From assembly GCA_023433515.1 (NCBI GenBank), contig JAEZCN010000132.1, positions 1 through 19,966 on the forward strand: a stretch of DNA of 19,966 nt. Direction: 5' to 3'. The stretch is from Pseudomonadota bacterium. Its GTDB lineage: Bacteria; Pseudomonadota; Gammaproteobacteria; Steroidobacterales; Steroidobacteraceae. Position numbers and translations under genes: made by a program. The notes beneath the pieces were generated by a model that was not told the DNA's origin, ran no database searches, and was given only the letters and a program-made list of their open reading frames with translations. This document shows, one piece after another, positions 1 through 8,224 of this stretch. Position 1 is the first letter of the stretch. Each line of letters begins with the position of its first letter.

Positions 1-2249
1 TCGTTGACCTGCACCGCGTCGGGATCGAAGAGCCCGCGACGCTTCAGTTCCGCGTCCACGCCGGCAACCGCCCAGCGCGAATCCTTGTAGTTGAGCAGCC
101 ACCACAACGCCGGATTGCTGCGAAAGTCCCCGCCGGCCTGTTGGGCGACGTCGAGCAACGCCGACGCCGCATCGCGCGTCGCGATGAAGCCGAGCGCGGT
201 GATGGCCTTGCGCCGTTCGCTCTCCGGCAACGAGGCCGCGAGCGCGCGCCGCTGCAACGCCGGTACGGCGGCGGCGGGCGTGAGACGCCAGACGAGATCC
301 GCGAACTGCGCCGGCCACTGCGCCGCGTCCGCGTGCGGCCGGTTGCCGTACAGCGCCTCGTACAACGCGGCTTCCTTGCCCGTGGCGCCGATGCCCCAGG
401 CCTCGAGATACCACCGGTCCTTGCCGTCGTAGCCTTTCGCGAGCTCGAGCAGCAGGTGACGCGACTGCTCGAAGGGCACGTCGCGCAGCGACAGCGCGAC
501 TTCCCGCCTCACGGCGGGCGATTCGTCACGCGTCAGGGCGCCCGCGTAGTCCATCGCGACCCCCGCCTGGCGCGCGACGCGGTACGCGGCGATGCGCATC
601 CCCGCGTCCGGATCCGCTAGTAGTTTGAGAGCGCGAGCCTGGCCGTCGTCACCGAGGCGGCTCAGCACCCACAATGCCCGCGCGCGGACGTACGGGTTCT
701 CGTCCTTCAGCAATGCCTCGACGGCGGGAATCCCCGCGGCGCCGCGCGCGACGAGCCCCTTGTAGCCGCCCGCGCGCACGTTGACCGCCGGACTGCGCAG
801 CGCCTGGATCTGCCCGTCCAGCGTGGCCGCATCGATCGCGGGAACGCGTGGCTTGAATCCCTTCGGCGCGATCCGGTAGATGGCCCCCGACGTGGTGTCG
901 TCCTTGTCGTCGTGACCGCCCACGCGCGGATCGAACCAGTCGGCGACGTAGATGGCGCCGTCCGGGCCCACGGCGACGTCCGAGGGACGGAAGAACGTCT
1001 GGATCTCGCTGTTGACGCGGCCACCCTTGAAGTCCGTGCCGGCGAACTGCTGCGCGGTGTTGCTCGTCAGGAAGTCGAATCGCTCGAGCTGGTAACCCGC
1101 CCCGTCGGGCTTCGGGAAATAGCCGAAGATCGTGTTGCGGGCCGCCTCGGCGGAGAGCAGCAGGCCGCGATACTTCTTGCCGAGGCCATCGCCCTCGTTG
1201 AACACGATGCCCGTGGGCGCGCCACCGCCGTACACGTCACCGGCGGGAATCACGCCCGGATCCTCCTGGCGCCATTGCGCCACCGGGATGCTTTGTCCCG
1301 GCCTGCGATCGGCCTGCCAGAACCGCTTGCCGTCGCGCGAGAACCAGCCGAGATTGCCGTACTGCATGAGCCACGTGGTGCGGCACGCGGGCGGATCGTC
1401 GTTGTCGTTGTGGAAGATGTCGCCGAAGCTCGTGACCGTCTGTTCGTAGCTGTTGCGGAAATTGAAGCCGAGGATCTCGACGCCCGTGCCGTCGGGCTGC
1501 ATGCGCGCGGCGAAGCCGCCCACGTACACGTGGCCATCGTCGCTGCGCGCGCCCGCGTAGGAAGACGGCCGCGGCCCATACACGGGCTGCGCCCCGCCGT
1601 CCGGCACCGGGTCGTAGGCGCTGCCGATGCGGAACGTTTTTCCGCTTCGATCCGTGAAGAACGCACCCGCGTTGCCCTGGCTGAAGTACCAGCGGCCATC
1701 CGGCCCGAACGTCACCGAGTGCAGCGCGTGATCGTGATTGCGGCCGTCGAAGCCCGTGAGCAGCACATCGCGCTTGTCCACCGCGGGATCGAATTTGCGG
1801 TCACGGTTCACGTCGGTGTAGACGATGAGATCGGGCGCGTTCGAGACGATGATCTTGTTGTCGAGCACGGCGATGCCGAGCGGCGCGACCAGCATCGGCT
1901 CCTGCACGAACACGCTCGAGCTGTCCGCGCGACCGTCGCCGTCCGTGTCCTCGAGGATGACGACTCGATCGCCCTTCGAATCGCGGTCCTTGTGGCGGCG
2001 GTAGTTCACGCCCTCCGTCACCCAGATGCGGCCCTGCGCGTCGATGTCGATGTTGGTGGGATTCTTCAGCATCGGCGATTGCGCCCACACCGTGACTTCG
2101 AGCCCGTCCGGCACGGTGAAGATCTCGAGCGGCACGATGCGTGGCGCGGAGTCGGCGGGCGCCGGCGGCGGCGTGGCGGCCACGATCAGGCTGGCCGAAC
2201 CGGCGGCGAGGGCGAGCAGCGCGCACTTCGCGCGCAGGGAAATTTTCAT
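1..2249 (-). CDS. Secreted beta-propeller/HEAT protein, PVC-type membrane-bound dehydrogenase-like (partial, C-terminus missing)
   Basis: The frame is open from an ATG at 2249 to the left edge (749 codons), so the C-terminus is outside the window. Residues 1 to about 25 form a Sec signal peptide (start MKISLRAK, then Ala/Leu-rich). Residues of about 40-450 read as an NHL/PQQ-type beta-propeller with repeated aspartate-rich turns (DTDGDGRAD, TDVNRDRKFD), NHDHALHSV near residue 170 and ADWFDPRVGGHD near 440. From about 480 onward there are HEAT-like helical repeats (ENPYVRARALWVLSRLG). This order matches the PVC-type heme-binding family, whose members usually continue into a cytochrome c CxxCH domain; that part cannot be seen here. 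The ribosome site AGGAG overlaps the TAG stop of the upstream isomerase-like gene 10 bp away, so the two genes are probably co-transcribed. Substrate unknown; a periplasmic sugar or alcohol oxidation role is inference. Confidence 0.85.
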   Translation of the reverse strand, partial: MKISLRAKCALLALAAGSASLIVAATPPPAPADSAPRIVPLEIFTVPDGLEVTVWAQSPMLKNPTNIDIDAQGRIWVTEGVNYRRHKDRDSKGDRVVILEDTDGDGRADSSSVFVQEPMLVAPLGIAVLDNKIIVSNAPDLIVYTDVNRDRKFDPAVDKRDVLLTGFDGRNHDHALHSVTFGPDGRWYFSQGNAGAFFTDRSGKTFRIGSAYDPVPDGGAQPVYGPRPSSYAGARSDDGHVYVGGFAARMQPDGTGVEILGFNFRNSYEQTVTSFGDIFHNDNDDPPACRTTWLMQYGNLGWFSRDGKRFWQADRRPGQSIPVAQWRQEDPGVIPAGDVYGGGAPTGIVFNEGDGLGKKYRGLLLSAEAARNTIFGYFPKPDGAGYQLERFDFLTSNTAQQFAGTDFKGGRVNSEIQTFFRPSDVAVGPDGAIYVADWFDPRVGGHDDKDDTTSGAIYRIAPKGFKPRVPAIDAATLDGQIQALRSPAVNVRAGGYKGLVARGAAGIPAVEALLKDENPYVRARALWVLSRLGDDGQARALKLLADPDAGMRIAAYRVARQAGVAMDYAGALTRDESPAVRREVALSLRDVPFEQSRHLLLELAKGYDGKDRWYLEAWGIGATGKEAALYEALYGNRPHADAAQWPAQFADLVWRLTPAAAVPALQRRALAASLPESERRKAITALGFIATRDAASALLDVAQQAGGDFRSNPALWWLLNYKDSRWAVAGVDAELKRRGLFDPDAVQVN

Positions 2250-2259
2250 GCGAGGACTC

Positions 2260-3171
2260 CTAGAAACTGTCGGCCGCGACGTACGCGTCGATGAGCGCCT
2301 GCTCGCCTTCCTTGCCGGGCCGCGCGTTACCGTGCTCCATGCCGAAGATGCCGTCGAATCCCTTCGAGCTGATGTGTTTGAAGAGATTGCGGTAGTTCAT
2401 CTCGCCCGTGCCTGGTTCCTTGCGGCCCGGGTTGTCTCCGATCTGGAAATACGCGATCTCGCTCCAGGCGTGATCGATGTGCGCGACGATGTCGCCCTCG
2501 TTGCGCTGCATGTGGTACATGTCGTAGAGGATCTTGCACGCGGGACTATCTACCGCGCGACAGATCGCGTACGCCTGGTCCGACGTTCGCAGGAACAGGT
2601 CCGGATTGTCGGACAGCGGCTCGAGCACCATCGTGAGATTGTGAGGCGCGAGGATTTCCGCGCCGGCGCGCAGCGTGTCGACGACGTGGCCGGTCTGGAT
2701 GCCGATCGGCAGCTTGCGCTCGAAGTAGCCGGGCACCACGGTGGCCCAGCGCGCGTTCACGCGTTTCGCGACGTCCACCGCCTTGCGGCAGGTCTCGAGA
2801 AACTTCTCGCGGAACTCCGGCTTGCCGGTGGCGAGCGAGGTCTTCCAGTTGTCGCCGCCGTCGATGACGAACACGCCCATGGTCATGCCGAGCCGCGCGA
2901 GCGTCGCGCCTATCTTCTCCTGCACGTCGACCGGGCGGCCCATGAGGCCGTTGTCCTCGAGGGCGCGGAATCCCTGCGCCGCCATGAACTCGAGCTGCGC
3001 GACGGGATCGTCGCCCGCGTGCGCCTTGAACATGCCGAAGTGCGGCGCGTATTTGAGCTTGAACGTGCGCGGCAGCCGGGCTTTGCGCGCAAATGCCTCC
3101 GGCGAAGCCGCCGCGGCGGCGACCGCCATAGCCCCGATGGATAGTTGCAGGAACTCTCTGCGATCGGCCAC
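2260..3171 (-). CDS. Tat-exported TIM-barrel protein, hydroxypyruvate isomerase/xylose isomerase-like family
   Basis: 303 aa. The N-terminus MADRREFLQLSIGAMAV carries a twin-arginine motif followed by a hydrophobic stretch and an AFA cleavage region, so export by Tat is predicted. The rest resembles the sugar phosphate isomerase/epimerase superfamily: MVLEPLS carries a probable metal-ligand glutamate, ILYDMYHMQ a probable aspartate and histidine, QIGDNPGRKEPGTGEMNY is very close to the conserved segment of hydroxypyruvate isomerases, and GMEHGNA near the C-terminus supplies a second glutamate. The start is GTG at 3171, preceded five bases upstream by a strong GGGAGGGG ribosome site; the ATG at 3185 is out of frame. 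A REP-like palindrome ends 14 bases before the start. It lies 10 bp ahead of the propeller gene, so the pair probably acts on a common carbohydrate-related substrate outside the cytoplasm. The exact reaction is unknown. Confidence 0.88.
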   Translation of the reverse strand: MADRREFLQLSIGAMAVAAAAASPEAFARKARLPRTFKLKYAPHFGMFKAHAGDDPVAQLEFMAAQGFRALEDNGLMGRPVDVQEKIGATLARLGMTMGVFVIDGGDNWKTSLATGKPEFREKFLETCRKAVDVAKRVNARWATVVPGYFERKLPIGIQTGHVVDTLRAGAEILAPHNLTMVLEPLSDNPDLFLRTSDQAYAICRAVDSPACKILYDMYHMQRNEGDIVAHIDHAWSEIAYFQIGDNPGRKEPGTGEMNYRNLFKHISSKGFDGIFGMEHGNARPGKEGEQALIDAYVAADSF

Positions 3172-3185
3172 GACCCCTCCCTCAT

Positions 3186-3246
3186 GGGGACAGATTCATT
3201 TATCGACGATAACCGTCCGATATCGTCAATAAATAGATCTGTCCCC
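3186..3246. repeat. REP-like palindrome with GGGGACAGAT ends
   Basis: A 26-bp arm at 3186-3211 pairs with the arm at 3221-3246 with three mismatches, around a 9-base loop. Both ends read GGGGACAGAT outward to inward. Sequences of this type are typical of REP elements mobilised by RAYT (REP-associated Y1 transposase) proteins; no such gene lies in this window. The element sits just upstream of the ribosome site of the TIM-barrel gene and could fold in its leader RNA. Confidence 0.75.
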
Positions 3247-3562
3247 GATTTTCATCAGCTCATATGTGTCTTGGTATCGTTCAATTCGCGTGAGATGCGC
3301 GCGTCGGTCGACCGCACCTCAGCCGGAAATTGCGAGAACGCGGGGAGGCGGCAAAGGCGTCGCATGACGCGGCAAGCGAAACGGCGGATCGCATGAACTT
3401 CCCCCCTTGAGGGCAGCTGGTGAGTGCCCCGTCGCGAAGATACCCAATCTGTATGAATTATTCAGCGTCGACCTGCCCGTCGTCCTACGCGCAGCGCCGC
3501 GCGCGTCCGGGCACTGGCGCGTTCGTGCCCGCTCGAAGGGGTATCACCGTGAGGAAGTACCC
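3247..3562. other. Divergent intergenic region without a recognised gene
   Basis: This stretch separates the minus-strand TIM-barrel gene from the plus-strand acidic protein gene and must hold both promoters unless the REP palindrome contributes. I see no convincing sigma70 pair. An AT-rich patch near 3445-3465 (TGTATGAATTATTC) is a possible minus-ten region for the plus-strand gene. A plus-strand open frame enters at 3407, but its composition and the good ribosome site further on favour a start at 3563. Confidence 0.4.
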
Positions 3563-3916
3563 ATGACTGCAAAGCGCAAACCCAATCCCGCGCGTGTGCC
3601 GGACCAGGACGAGGAAGTCCTCCGCGGCCACGACATCCGCTCGCTCGGCCCCAGCGACAGTTCCGATACGGGCGCGGACATGGTCGGAGTTCCCGGTACC
3701 GACAGCACCAGCGATCGCTACGGCACCGGAGAACGACTCGACGTCGAACAGGATCCGGGCGAACTCGCGGGGGACGACCTGTCGCCGGATCGCATCGTCG
3801 AGGCCGAGGAGGCCGGTCTCGGCGACGGGCTCGACCAGGCCGAGGAAGCGCGGTTCGGGATCACCGACGAGGAGATCGACGCGGTGGTGCGTGAGCAAGG
3901 TGGAGAGGACGAGTAG
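3563..3916 (+). CDS. Small acidic, probably disordered protein of unknown function
   Basis: 117 aa beginning MTAKRKPNPARVPDQDEE. Only the first few residues are basic; the rest is very rich in Asp, Glu, Gly and Ser (for example GPSDSSDTGADMVG, EQDPGELAGDDLSPDR), with almost no hydrophobic core apart from a short C-terminal helix-like stretch (ITDEEIDAVVREQ). This suggests a disordered soluble protein. I recall similar short proteins with a GPSDSSDSGSD-like core in Proteobacteria, of unknown function. The ATG at 3563 was chosen over the in-frame start at 3407 because GAGGAAG lies six bases upstream and the preceding 52 codons look non-coding. GGGTA at 3539-3543 and TACCC at 3558-3562 can pair around the ribosome site, so translation might be affected by RNA folding. 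It is the only clear plus-strand gene and converges on nasA. Confidence 0.7.
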   Translation: MTAKRKPNPARVPDQDEEVLRGHDIRSLGPSDSSDTGADMVGVPGTDSTSDRYGTGERLDVEQDPGELAGDDLSPDRIVEAEEAGLGDGLDQAEEARFGITDEEIDAVVREQGGEDE

Positions 3917-3935
3917 GAAGTGCCTCGAGGCAAAC

Positions 3936-3979
3936 GAGCCTGTCCCCATTTGCTAGGAAACGGGGAATGTCCCCATTTC
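3936..3979. repeat. REP-like element between convergent genes, possible two-way terminator
   Basis: The plus strand carries two copies of TGTCCCCATTT (3941-3951 and 3969-3979), which read as AAATGGGGACA on the minus strand, like the ends of the palindrome at 3186-3246. A perfect hairpin GGGGA-ATG-TCCCC lies at 3962-3974, and CCCCATTT can also pair imperfectly with AAACGGGG. The element fills the gap between the stop of the acidic protein gene (3916) and the stop of nasA (3978-3980), overlapping the latter. It lacks a long T-run, so a terminator role is only possible. Confidence 0.6.
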
Positions 3980-6662
3980 AGGCGCTCGCGGACTTCTTCG
4001 ATGTCTCGGCGATGATCGCCTGGATCTCCGCGACGCACGAGCCGCAGTTGGTGCCGCACTTCAGGCGCTTGCCGATCTCGGTCGCCGTCGCCGCCGCGCC
4101 GAGTTCGCGCGCGCAGGCGGCGATCGGATTGCGGCCGATGCCGAAACACGAACACACCAGCGGGCCCTGGTCCGCGCCTTCGATCGCGCGCCCGGCGAGG
4201 ATCGCCGCGCGCGCCTTGGAATCGAGCTTGCGGCCGCCGAACAGGCGTGCGAGCCAGCCGCGCTCCGGCAGCGACGGCCGGCGATCGAAGTAGATGCAGG
4301 CTTCCAGCCGGTCGTCGACGAACCATGCCGCGCGGTATACGTGCCGCTTCGGCTCGTGGTACTCGATCCAGTCGACGCTCGAGACTTCGCCATCGGCCGG
4401 AACGCCGAGCAGGCGCCGCGCCTCGATCGACCAATTGCGCGGGTGATTGCCGGCGAGCTCGTAGCGCACGAACTTCTCGCCCTGTACCTTCGTCCACCAC
4501 TGCGTCACCGGCGGTGGACGCGTGCTGCGCGTCAGCATCACACCGAACCACTCCGCCTCGAAGTGTTCGATCGCGACAGGCGTGTGTTTGAGCTCGGGCT
4601 CGCCCGAGATCGGATCGACCACGGGATTCGTCAACGCTCCGACGCGCGCATCGGACGCGAACGCGCGATTCCAGTGGATAGGCGCGAACACCATGCCGGA
4701 AGGAATGTCCGCGCCGGTGCGCACACGAACGACCATCGAGCCCCAGTCCGAACGCAGCGTGGCGAGTTCGCCGCCACGCACCGCGTAGCGCAGCGCGTCC
4801 TCGGTGTTGATCTCGACGTACGGCTCGGCGATGTGCGCGGAGAGGCGCGCCGATTTTCCGGTACGCGTCATCGTGTGCCAGTGATCGCGCACGCGCCCGG
4901 TGTTGAGCACCAGCGGGTGCTCCACGCCCGGCGCGTTGGCCGGCATCCGCGGCGTCAGCGCGACGAAGCGCGCGCGGCCGTCAGGGTGCAGGAACTTCCT
5001 GTCCGCAAACATCGGCCCGCGCGTCGGCTCGCGCGACGCCGCCATCGGCCAGGCGGCCGGCTGCCACTGCGCGAACTCCTCCGCGGTGATGTCGGCCCAC
5101 GCGCCAAGGTTCAGCGCGCGCCTGCCGTCGTTCGCGTGCGCCGTGAGACGTACGTGTTCGCGGAACACTTCGTGCGGTGTCGCGAAATCGAAACCGGAAA
5201 ACCCCATTGCCTTCGCGACGTCGCAGACGATGCGCCAGTCCGCGCGCGCCTCGCCGGGCGCCGGCAGGAACGGCCGCTGCCGCGAGATCGTGCGATCGGA
5301 GTTCGTGACCATGCCGTCCTTCTCGCCCCAGGCGAGCGCGGGCAGCAGCACGTGCGCGAGCTGCGCCGTGTCGGTGTTGCCCATCACGTCGGAAACGGCG
5401 ACGAACTCGCAGCGCCGAAGCGCCTCGCGCACCTTGTCGGCGTCCGGCAGACTGACTACCGGGTTCGTGGCCATGATCCACACCGCCTTGATCCTGCCGG
5501 CGTGGATCTGGTCGAACATCTCGACGGCCTTCGGCCCCTGCTTCGTGGCGATCGTCGGGCTGCCCCAGAACTGCTGCACGGCGGCGCGGCCCGGCTCGTC
5601 GTGCAGGTCGATGTGCGCGGCCAGCGTGTTCACGAAGCCGCCGACCTCGCGCCCACCCATCGCGTTGGGCTGACCGGTCACCGAGAAAGGCCCCGCGCCC
5701 GGCCTGCCGATCCGGCCCGTGGCAAGATGACAGTTGATGATCGCGTTGACCTTGTCCGTACCTGCCGAGCTCTGGTTGACGCCCTGCGAAAATGCGGTGA
5801 TGACCGCCGGAGCCGCCGCAAATAGTTTGAAGAACTGCTCGACCAGCGGGACCTCGAGGCCGCATGCGCGCGCCGTGTTCTCGATCGATCCACCGCCCGC
5901 GCGCGCGGCCGCGAGCGCCTCGTCGAACCCGCTCGTGTGCGCCGCGATGTATTCGCGATCCAGATGCCCGTGATCCGCCAGCCATGCCAGCAGACCGTTG
6001 AACAGGTGCACGTCGGTACCGGCGGCGAGCGGCAGGTGCAGATCGGACAGCTGGGTCGTCGCAGTGCGGCGCGGATCGAGCGCGACGATCTTCATGTCCG
6101 GCCGCGCCTCGCGCGCCGCGATCATTCGCTGCAGCAGGATCGGATGGCACCACGCGGTGTTCGAGCCGACCAGCACGACGAGATCCGTGCGTTCGAGATC
6201 CTCGTAACTCACCGGCACCACGTCCTCGCCGAACGCGCGCTTGTGGCCCGCGACCGCGGAAGCCATGCACAGCCGCGAGTTCGTGTCGATGTTCGCCACG
6301 CCGATGTAGCCCTTCATGAGCTTGTTCGCGACGTAGTAATCCTCGGTGAGCAGCTGCCCCGACACGTAGAACGCGACGGATTCGGGCCCGTGCCGCTCGA
6401 TGGTCCGGGCGAAGGCGCTCGCGACCGTGTAGATAGCCGCGTCCCACGACGTGCGCGCGCCGTAGACCATCGGGTGCAGCAGCCGGTCGTCCAGCCCGAC
6501 GGTCTCCCCGAGTGCGCTGCCCTTCACGCACAACTTGCCGCGATTCGCCGGGTGCGCGGGATCGCCACGCACGTCGACCGCGCCCCGACGCGGCGTTGCC
6601 AGCACGCCGCAGCCCACGCCGCAGTAAGGACAGGTGGTGCGCGTGGGTCCGGGTGCTTCCAC
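3978..6662 (-). CDS. nasA: Assimilatory nitrate reductase catalytic subunit with C-terminal [2Fe-2S] BFD-like domain
   Basis: About 894 aa. NasA reduces nitrate to nitrite in the cytoplasm using a molybdopterin cofactor and Fe-S centres. The N-terminus has the [4Fe-4S] motif CPYCGVGC plus KLCVKG (Cys 11, 14, 18 and 45), followed by the molybdopterin oxidoreductase core (SNTAWCHPILLQR, ALDPRRTATTQ, GRPGAGPFSVTGQPNAMGGRE, MATNPVVSLPDA) and a C-terminal dinucleotide-binding domain (LNTGRVRDHWHTMTRTG). The last 60 or so residues (LVCSCFGIG, then KCGTNCGSC) form a BFD-like [2Fe-2S] domain, as in Klebsiella-type NasA. The start is uncertain: GTG at 6662 has GAGG three bases upstream, whereas an in-frame TTG at 6671 overlaps the upstream TGA as TTGA. 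It is the last gene of the operon; electrons probably come from the fused reductase encoded just upstream. A REP-like element follows. Confidence 0.95.
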   Translation of the reverse strand: MEAPGPTRTTCPYCGVGCGVLATPRRGAVDVRGDPAHPANRGKLCVKGSALGETVGLDDRLLHPMVYGARTSWDAAIYTVASAFARTIERHGPESVAFYVSGQLLTEDYYVANKLMKGYIGVANIDTNSRLCMASAVAGHKRAFGEDVVPVSYEDLERTDLVVLVGSNTAWCHPILLQRMIAAREARPDMKIVALDPRRTATTQLSDLHLPLAAGTDVHLFNGLLAWLADHGHLDREYIAAHTSGFDEALAAARAGGGSIENTARACGLEVPLVEQFFKLFAAAPAVITAFSQGVNQSSAGTDKVNAIINCHLATGRIGRPGAGPFSVTGQPNAMGGREVGGFVNTLAAHIDLHDEPGRAAVQQFWGSPTIATKQGPKAVEMFDQIHAGRIKAVWIMATNPVVSLPDADKVREALRRCEFVAVSDVMGNTDTAQLAHVLLPALAWGEKDGMVTNSDRTISRQRPFLPAPGEARADWRIVCDVAKAMGFSGFDFATPHEVFREHVRLTAHANDGRRALNLGAWADITAEEFAQWQPAAWPMAASREPTRGPMFADRKFLHPDGRARFVALTPRMPANAPGVEHPLVLNTGRVRDHWHTMTRTGKSARLSAHIAEPYVEINTEDALRYAVRGGELATLRSDWGSMVVRVRTGADIPSGMVFAPIHWNRAFASDARVGALTNPVVDPISGEPELKHTPVAIEHFEAEWFGVMLTRSTRPPPVTQWWTKVQGEKFVRYELAGNHPRNWSIEARRLLGVPADGEVSSVDWIEYHEPKRHVYRAAWFVDDRLEACIYFDRRPSLPERGWLARLFGGRKLDSKARAAILAGRAIEGADQGPLVCSCFGIGRNPIAACARELGAAATATEIGKRLKCGTNCGSCVAEIQAIIAETSKKSASA

Positions 6663-6667
6663 TGTCC

Positions 6668-8224
6668 TCAAGCGGCTGCCGAGGTGTCGAACAGCAACGA
6701 GTCGCGGATCGGTCCGACGTCCGTGCCATCCGCGATCAGCTCGCGCAACCGGCTCGCCTCGCGCGTATCACCGAACAACACGGCGCCGCACACCTTGTTG
6801 CCCTCGAGCACGATGCGTTTGTAGACGCCACGTCGCTTGTCTGAGAGCACCAGCGATTCGCGATTCGCCTTCTCGGCGAAGTCGCCCGCGGAAAACACCT
6901 CGATGCCGGAGACCTTGAGCTGCGTCGCGTTGATCGCGCCGGAGAAGCGGGACACGCCGATTTCCGCGATGTGCTGCGCGCAGATACGCGCCTGCTCCCA
7001 CAGCGGCGCCACCAGGCCGAACGTCTGGCGGCGATGCTGCACGCACTCGCCCACCGCGTAGATAGCCGGGTCGAAAGTCTGCAACGTGTCGTCCACGAGG
7101 ATGCCGCGGTCGCAGGCGAGATTCGCGCGCTTCGCGAGGTCCATGTTCGGGCGCACGCCTACCGCCATGACCACGAGGTCGGCATCGACGGCCGTGCCGT
7201 CCGCGAACTTCACGCCCGTAACGCGACCTTCCATTGAATTATTACTTCCGACGATCTCCTGGGTCTTCGCGGACATGCGGAACTCGATGCCGCGTTTCTC
7301 GAGCGCCGACTTGAGCAGCGCTCCCGCCTGCAGGTCGAGCTGGCGCTCCATGAGGGTGTCGAGCAGGTGGACCACCGTAACGTGCATGCCACGCAGCGAG
7401 AGGCCGTGTGCGGCTTCGAGCCCTAACAATCCACCGCCGATCACGACGGCGCGGCGGTCGGCGCCCGAACGCTCGAGCATGCGGTTCACGTCGTCGAGAT
7501 CGCGGAACGTGACCACGCCGGGCAGATCCTTGCCGGGCAGCGGCAATACGATCGGATCCGAACCCGTTGCGATCAGCAGGCGGTCGTACTGTGCAACCTT
7601 GCCGCTCTTCGAACGCACGGTGCGGCGCTTGCGATCGATCTCGACGATCGGATCGCCCGAATGCAGCGTGATGCCGCGGCGCGTGTACCAGGTCGGCCGG
7701 TGCAACATGATGTCGTCGGCCTGCTGCTCGCCCGACAGGACCGGCGAGAGCAGGATGCGGTTGTAGTTGCCGCGCGGCTCGGCGCCGAACACCGTGATCT
7801 GGAAGCGATCCGCGACGCCCAGCTTGAGCAGTTCCTCGACGGTGCGCATGCCGGCCATGCCGTTGCCCGCGACCACCAGCCGCGTACGGCGAGCCACCGG
7901 CCGCGGCACCTCGATCTGCACGTACCCGTCGGCGATGCGCGTGGCGTATGCGGCCACGCTGAAAGTCGGATCTTCGATGCAGCGCCCGGAGGCAAGCGAG
8001 TAGTGATGCTTGTAGATAGGCGACGCGACGACGCGCTCGTTCTGCTGGTCGCCGGTCAGGCCGCGCGACAACACGTTCGCGCGGCTCGCCGGATCGAAGT
8101 TGTCGAGCGCGTAGGCCTTGCCTTCCACCAGGAACACGGCGATCTGCCGCCCGGACACGAGCGCGCAGACTCCGGTTCCGTCGATCAGCTCGTCGACGGA
8201 GCAAACGTTCTGCCAGTTGCTCAT
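6668..8224 (-). CDS. Fusion of NirD (nitrite reductase small subunit) with NasC/NirB-like FAD/NAD(P)H reductase
   Basis: 518 aa with the start ATG at 8224 overlapping the nirB stop as ATGA. Residues 1 to about 105 are a NirD-type Rieske-fold domain (SNWQNVCSVDEL, VLSRGLTGDQ, VVASPIYKHHYSL, EDPTFSVAAY). The Rieske Cys-His ligands are absent, as is usual in NirD. From about 112 there is a pyridine nucleotide-disulfide oxidoreductase with an FAD site (VVAGNGMAGMRTVEEL), an NAD(P) site (VVIGGGLLGLEAAHGL) and a second FAD motif (FDPAIYAVGECVQH). This half resembles the N-terminus of NirB and the separate NasC subunit that feeds electrons to NasA in Klebsiella. It lacks the BFD and siroheme domains of full NirB. 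NirD and NasC are usually separate proteins, so one polypeptide may serve both the nitrite and the nitrate reductase. No frameshift is needed: the frame is continuous. Confidence 0.92.
   Translation of the reverse strand: MSNWQNVCSVDELIDGTGVCALVSGRQIAVFLVEGKAYALDNFDPASRANVLSRGLTGDQQNERVVASPIYKHHYSLASGRCIEDPTFSVAAYATRIADGYVQIEVPRPVARRTRLVVAGNGMAGMRTVEELLKLGVADRFQITVFGAEPRGNYNRILLSPVLSGEQQADDIMLHRPTWYTRRGITLHSGDPIVEIDRKRRTVRSKSGKVAQYDRLLIATGSDPIVLPLPGKDLPGVVTFRDLDDVNRMLERSGADRRAVVIGGGLLGLEAAHGLSLRGMHVTVVHLLDTLMERQLDLQAGALLKSALEKRGIEFRMSAKTQEIVGSNNSMEGRVTGVKFADGTAVDADLVVMAVGVRPNMDLAKRANLACDRGILVDDTLQTFDPAIYAVGECVQHRRQTFGLVAPLWEQARICAQHIAEIGVSRFSGAINATQLKVSGIEVFSAGDFAEKANRESLVLSDKRRGVYKRIVLEGNKVCGAVLFGDTREASRLRELIADGTDVGPIRDSLLFDTSAAA

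Noticed and set aside
912..2294. Long plus-strand open frame of 460 codons
   Set aside because: It lies antisense to the propeller protein and has an Arg/Ala/Val-rich composition typical of shadows in GC-rich DNA.
4341..5825. Plus-strand open frame of 494 codons antisense to nasA
   Set aside because: The minus strand encodes a full NasA with all cofactor motifs; the plus frame has no recognisable domain.
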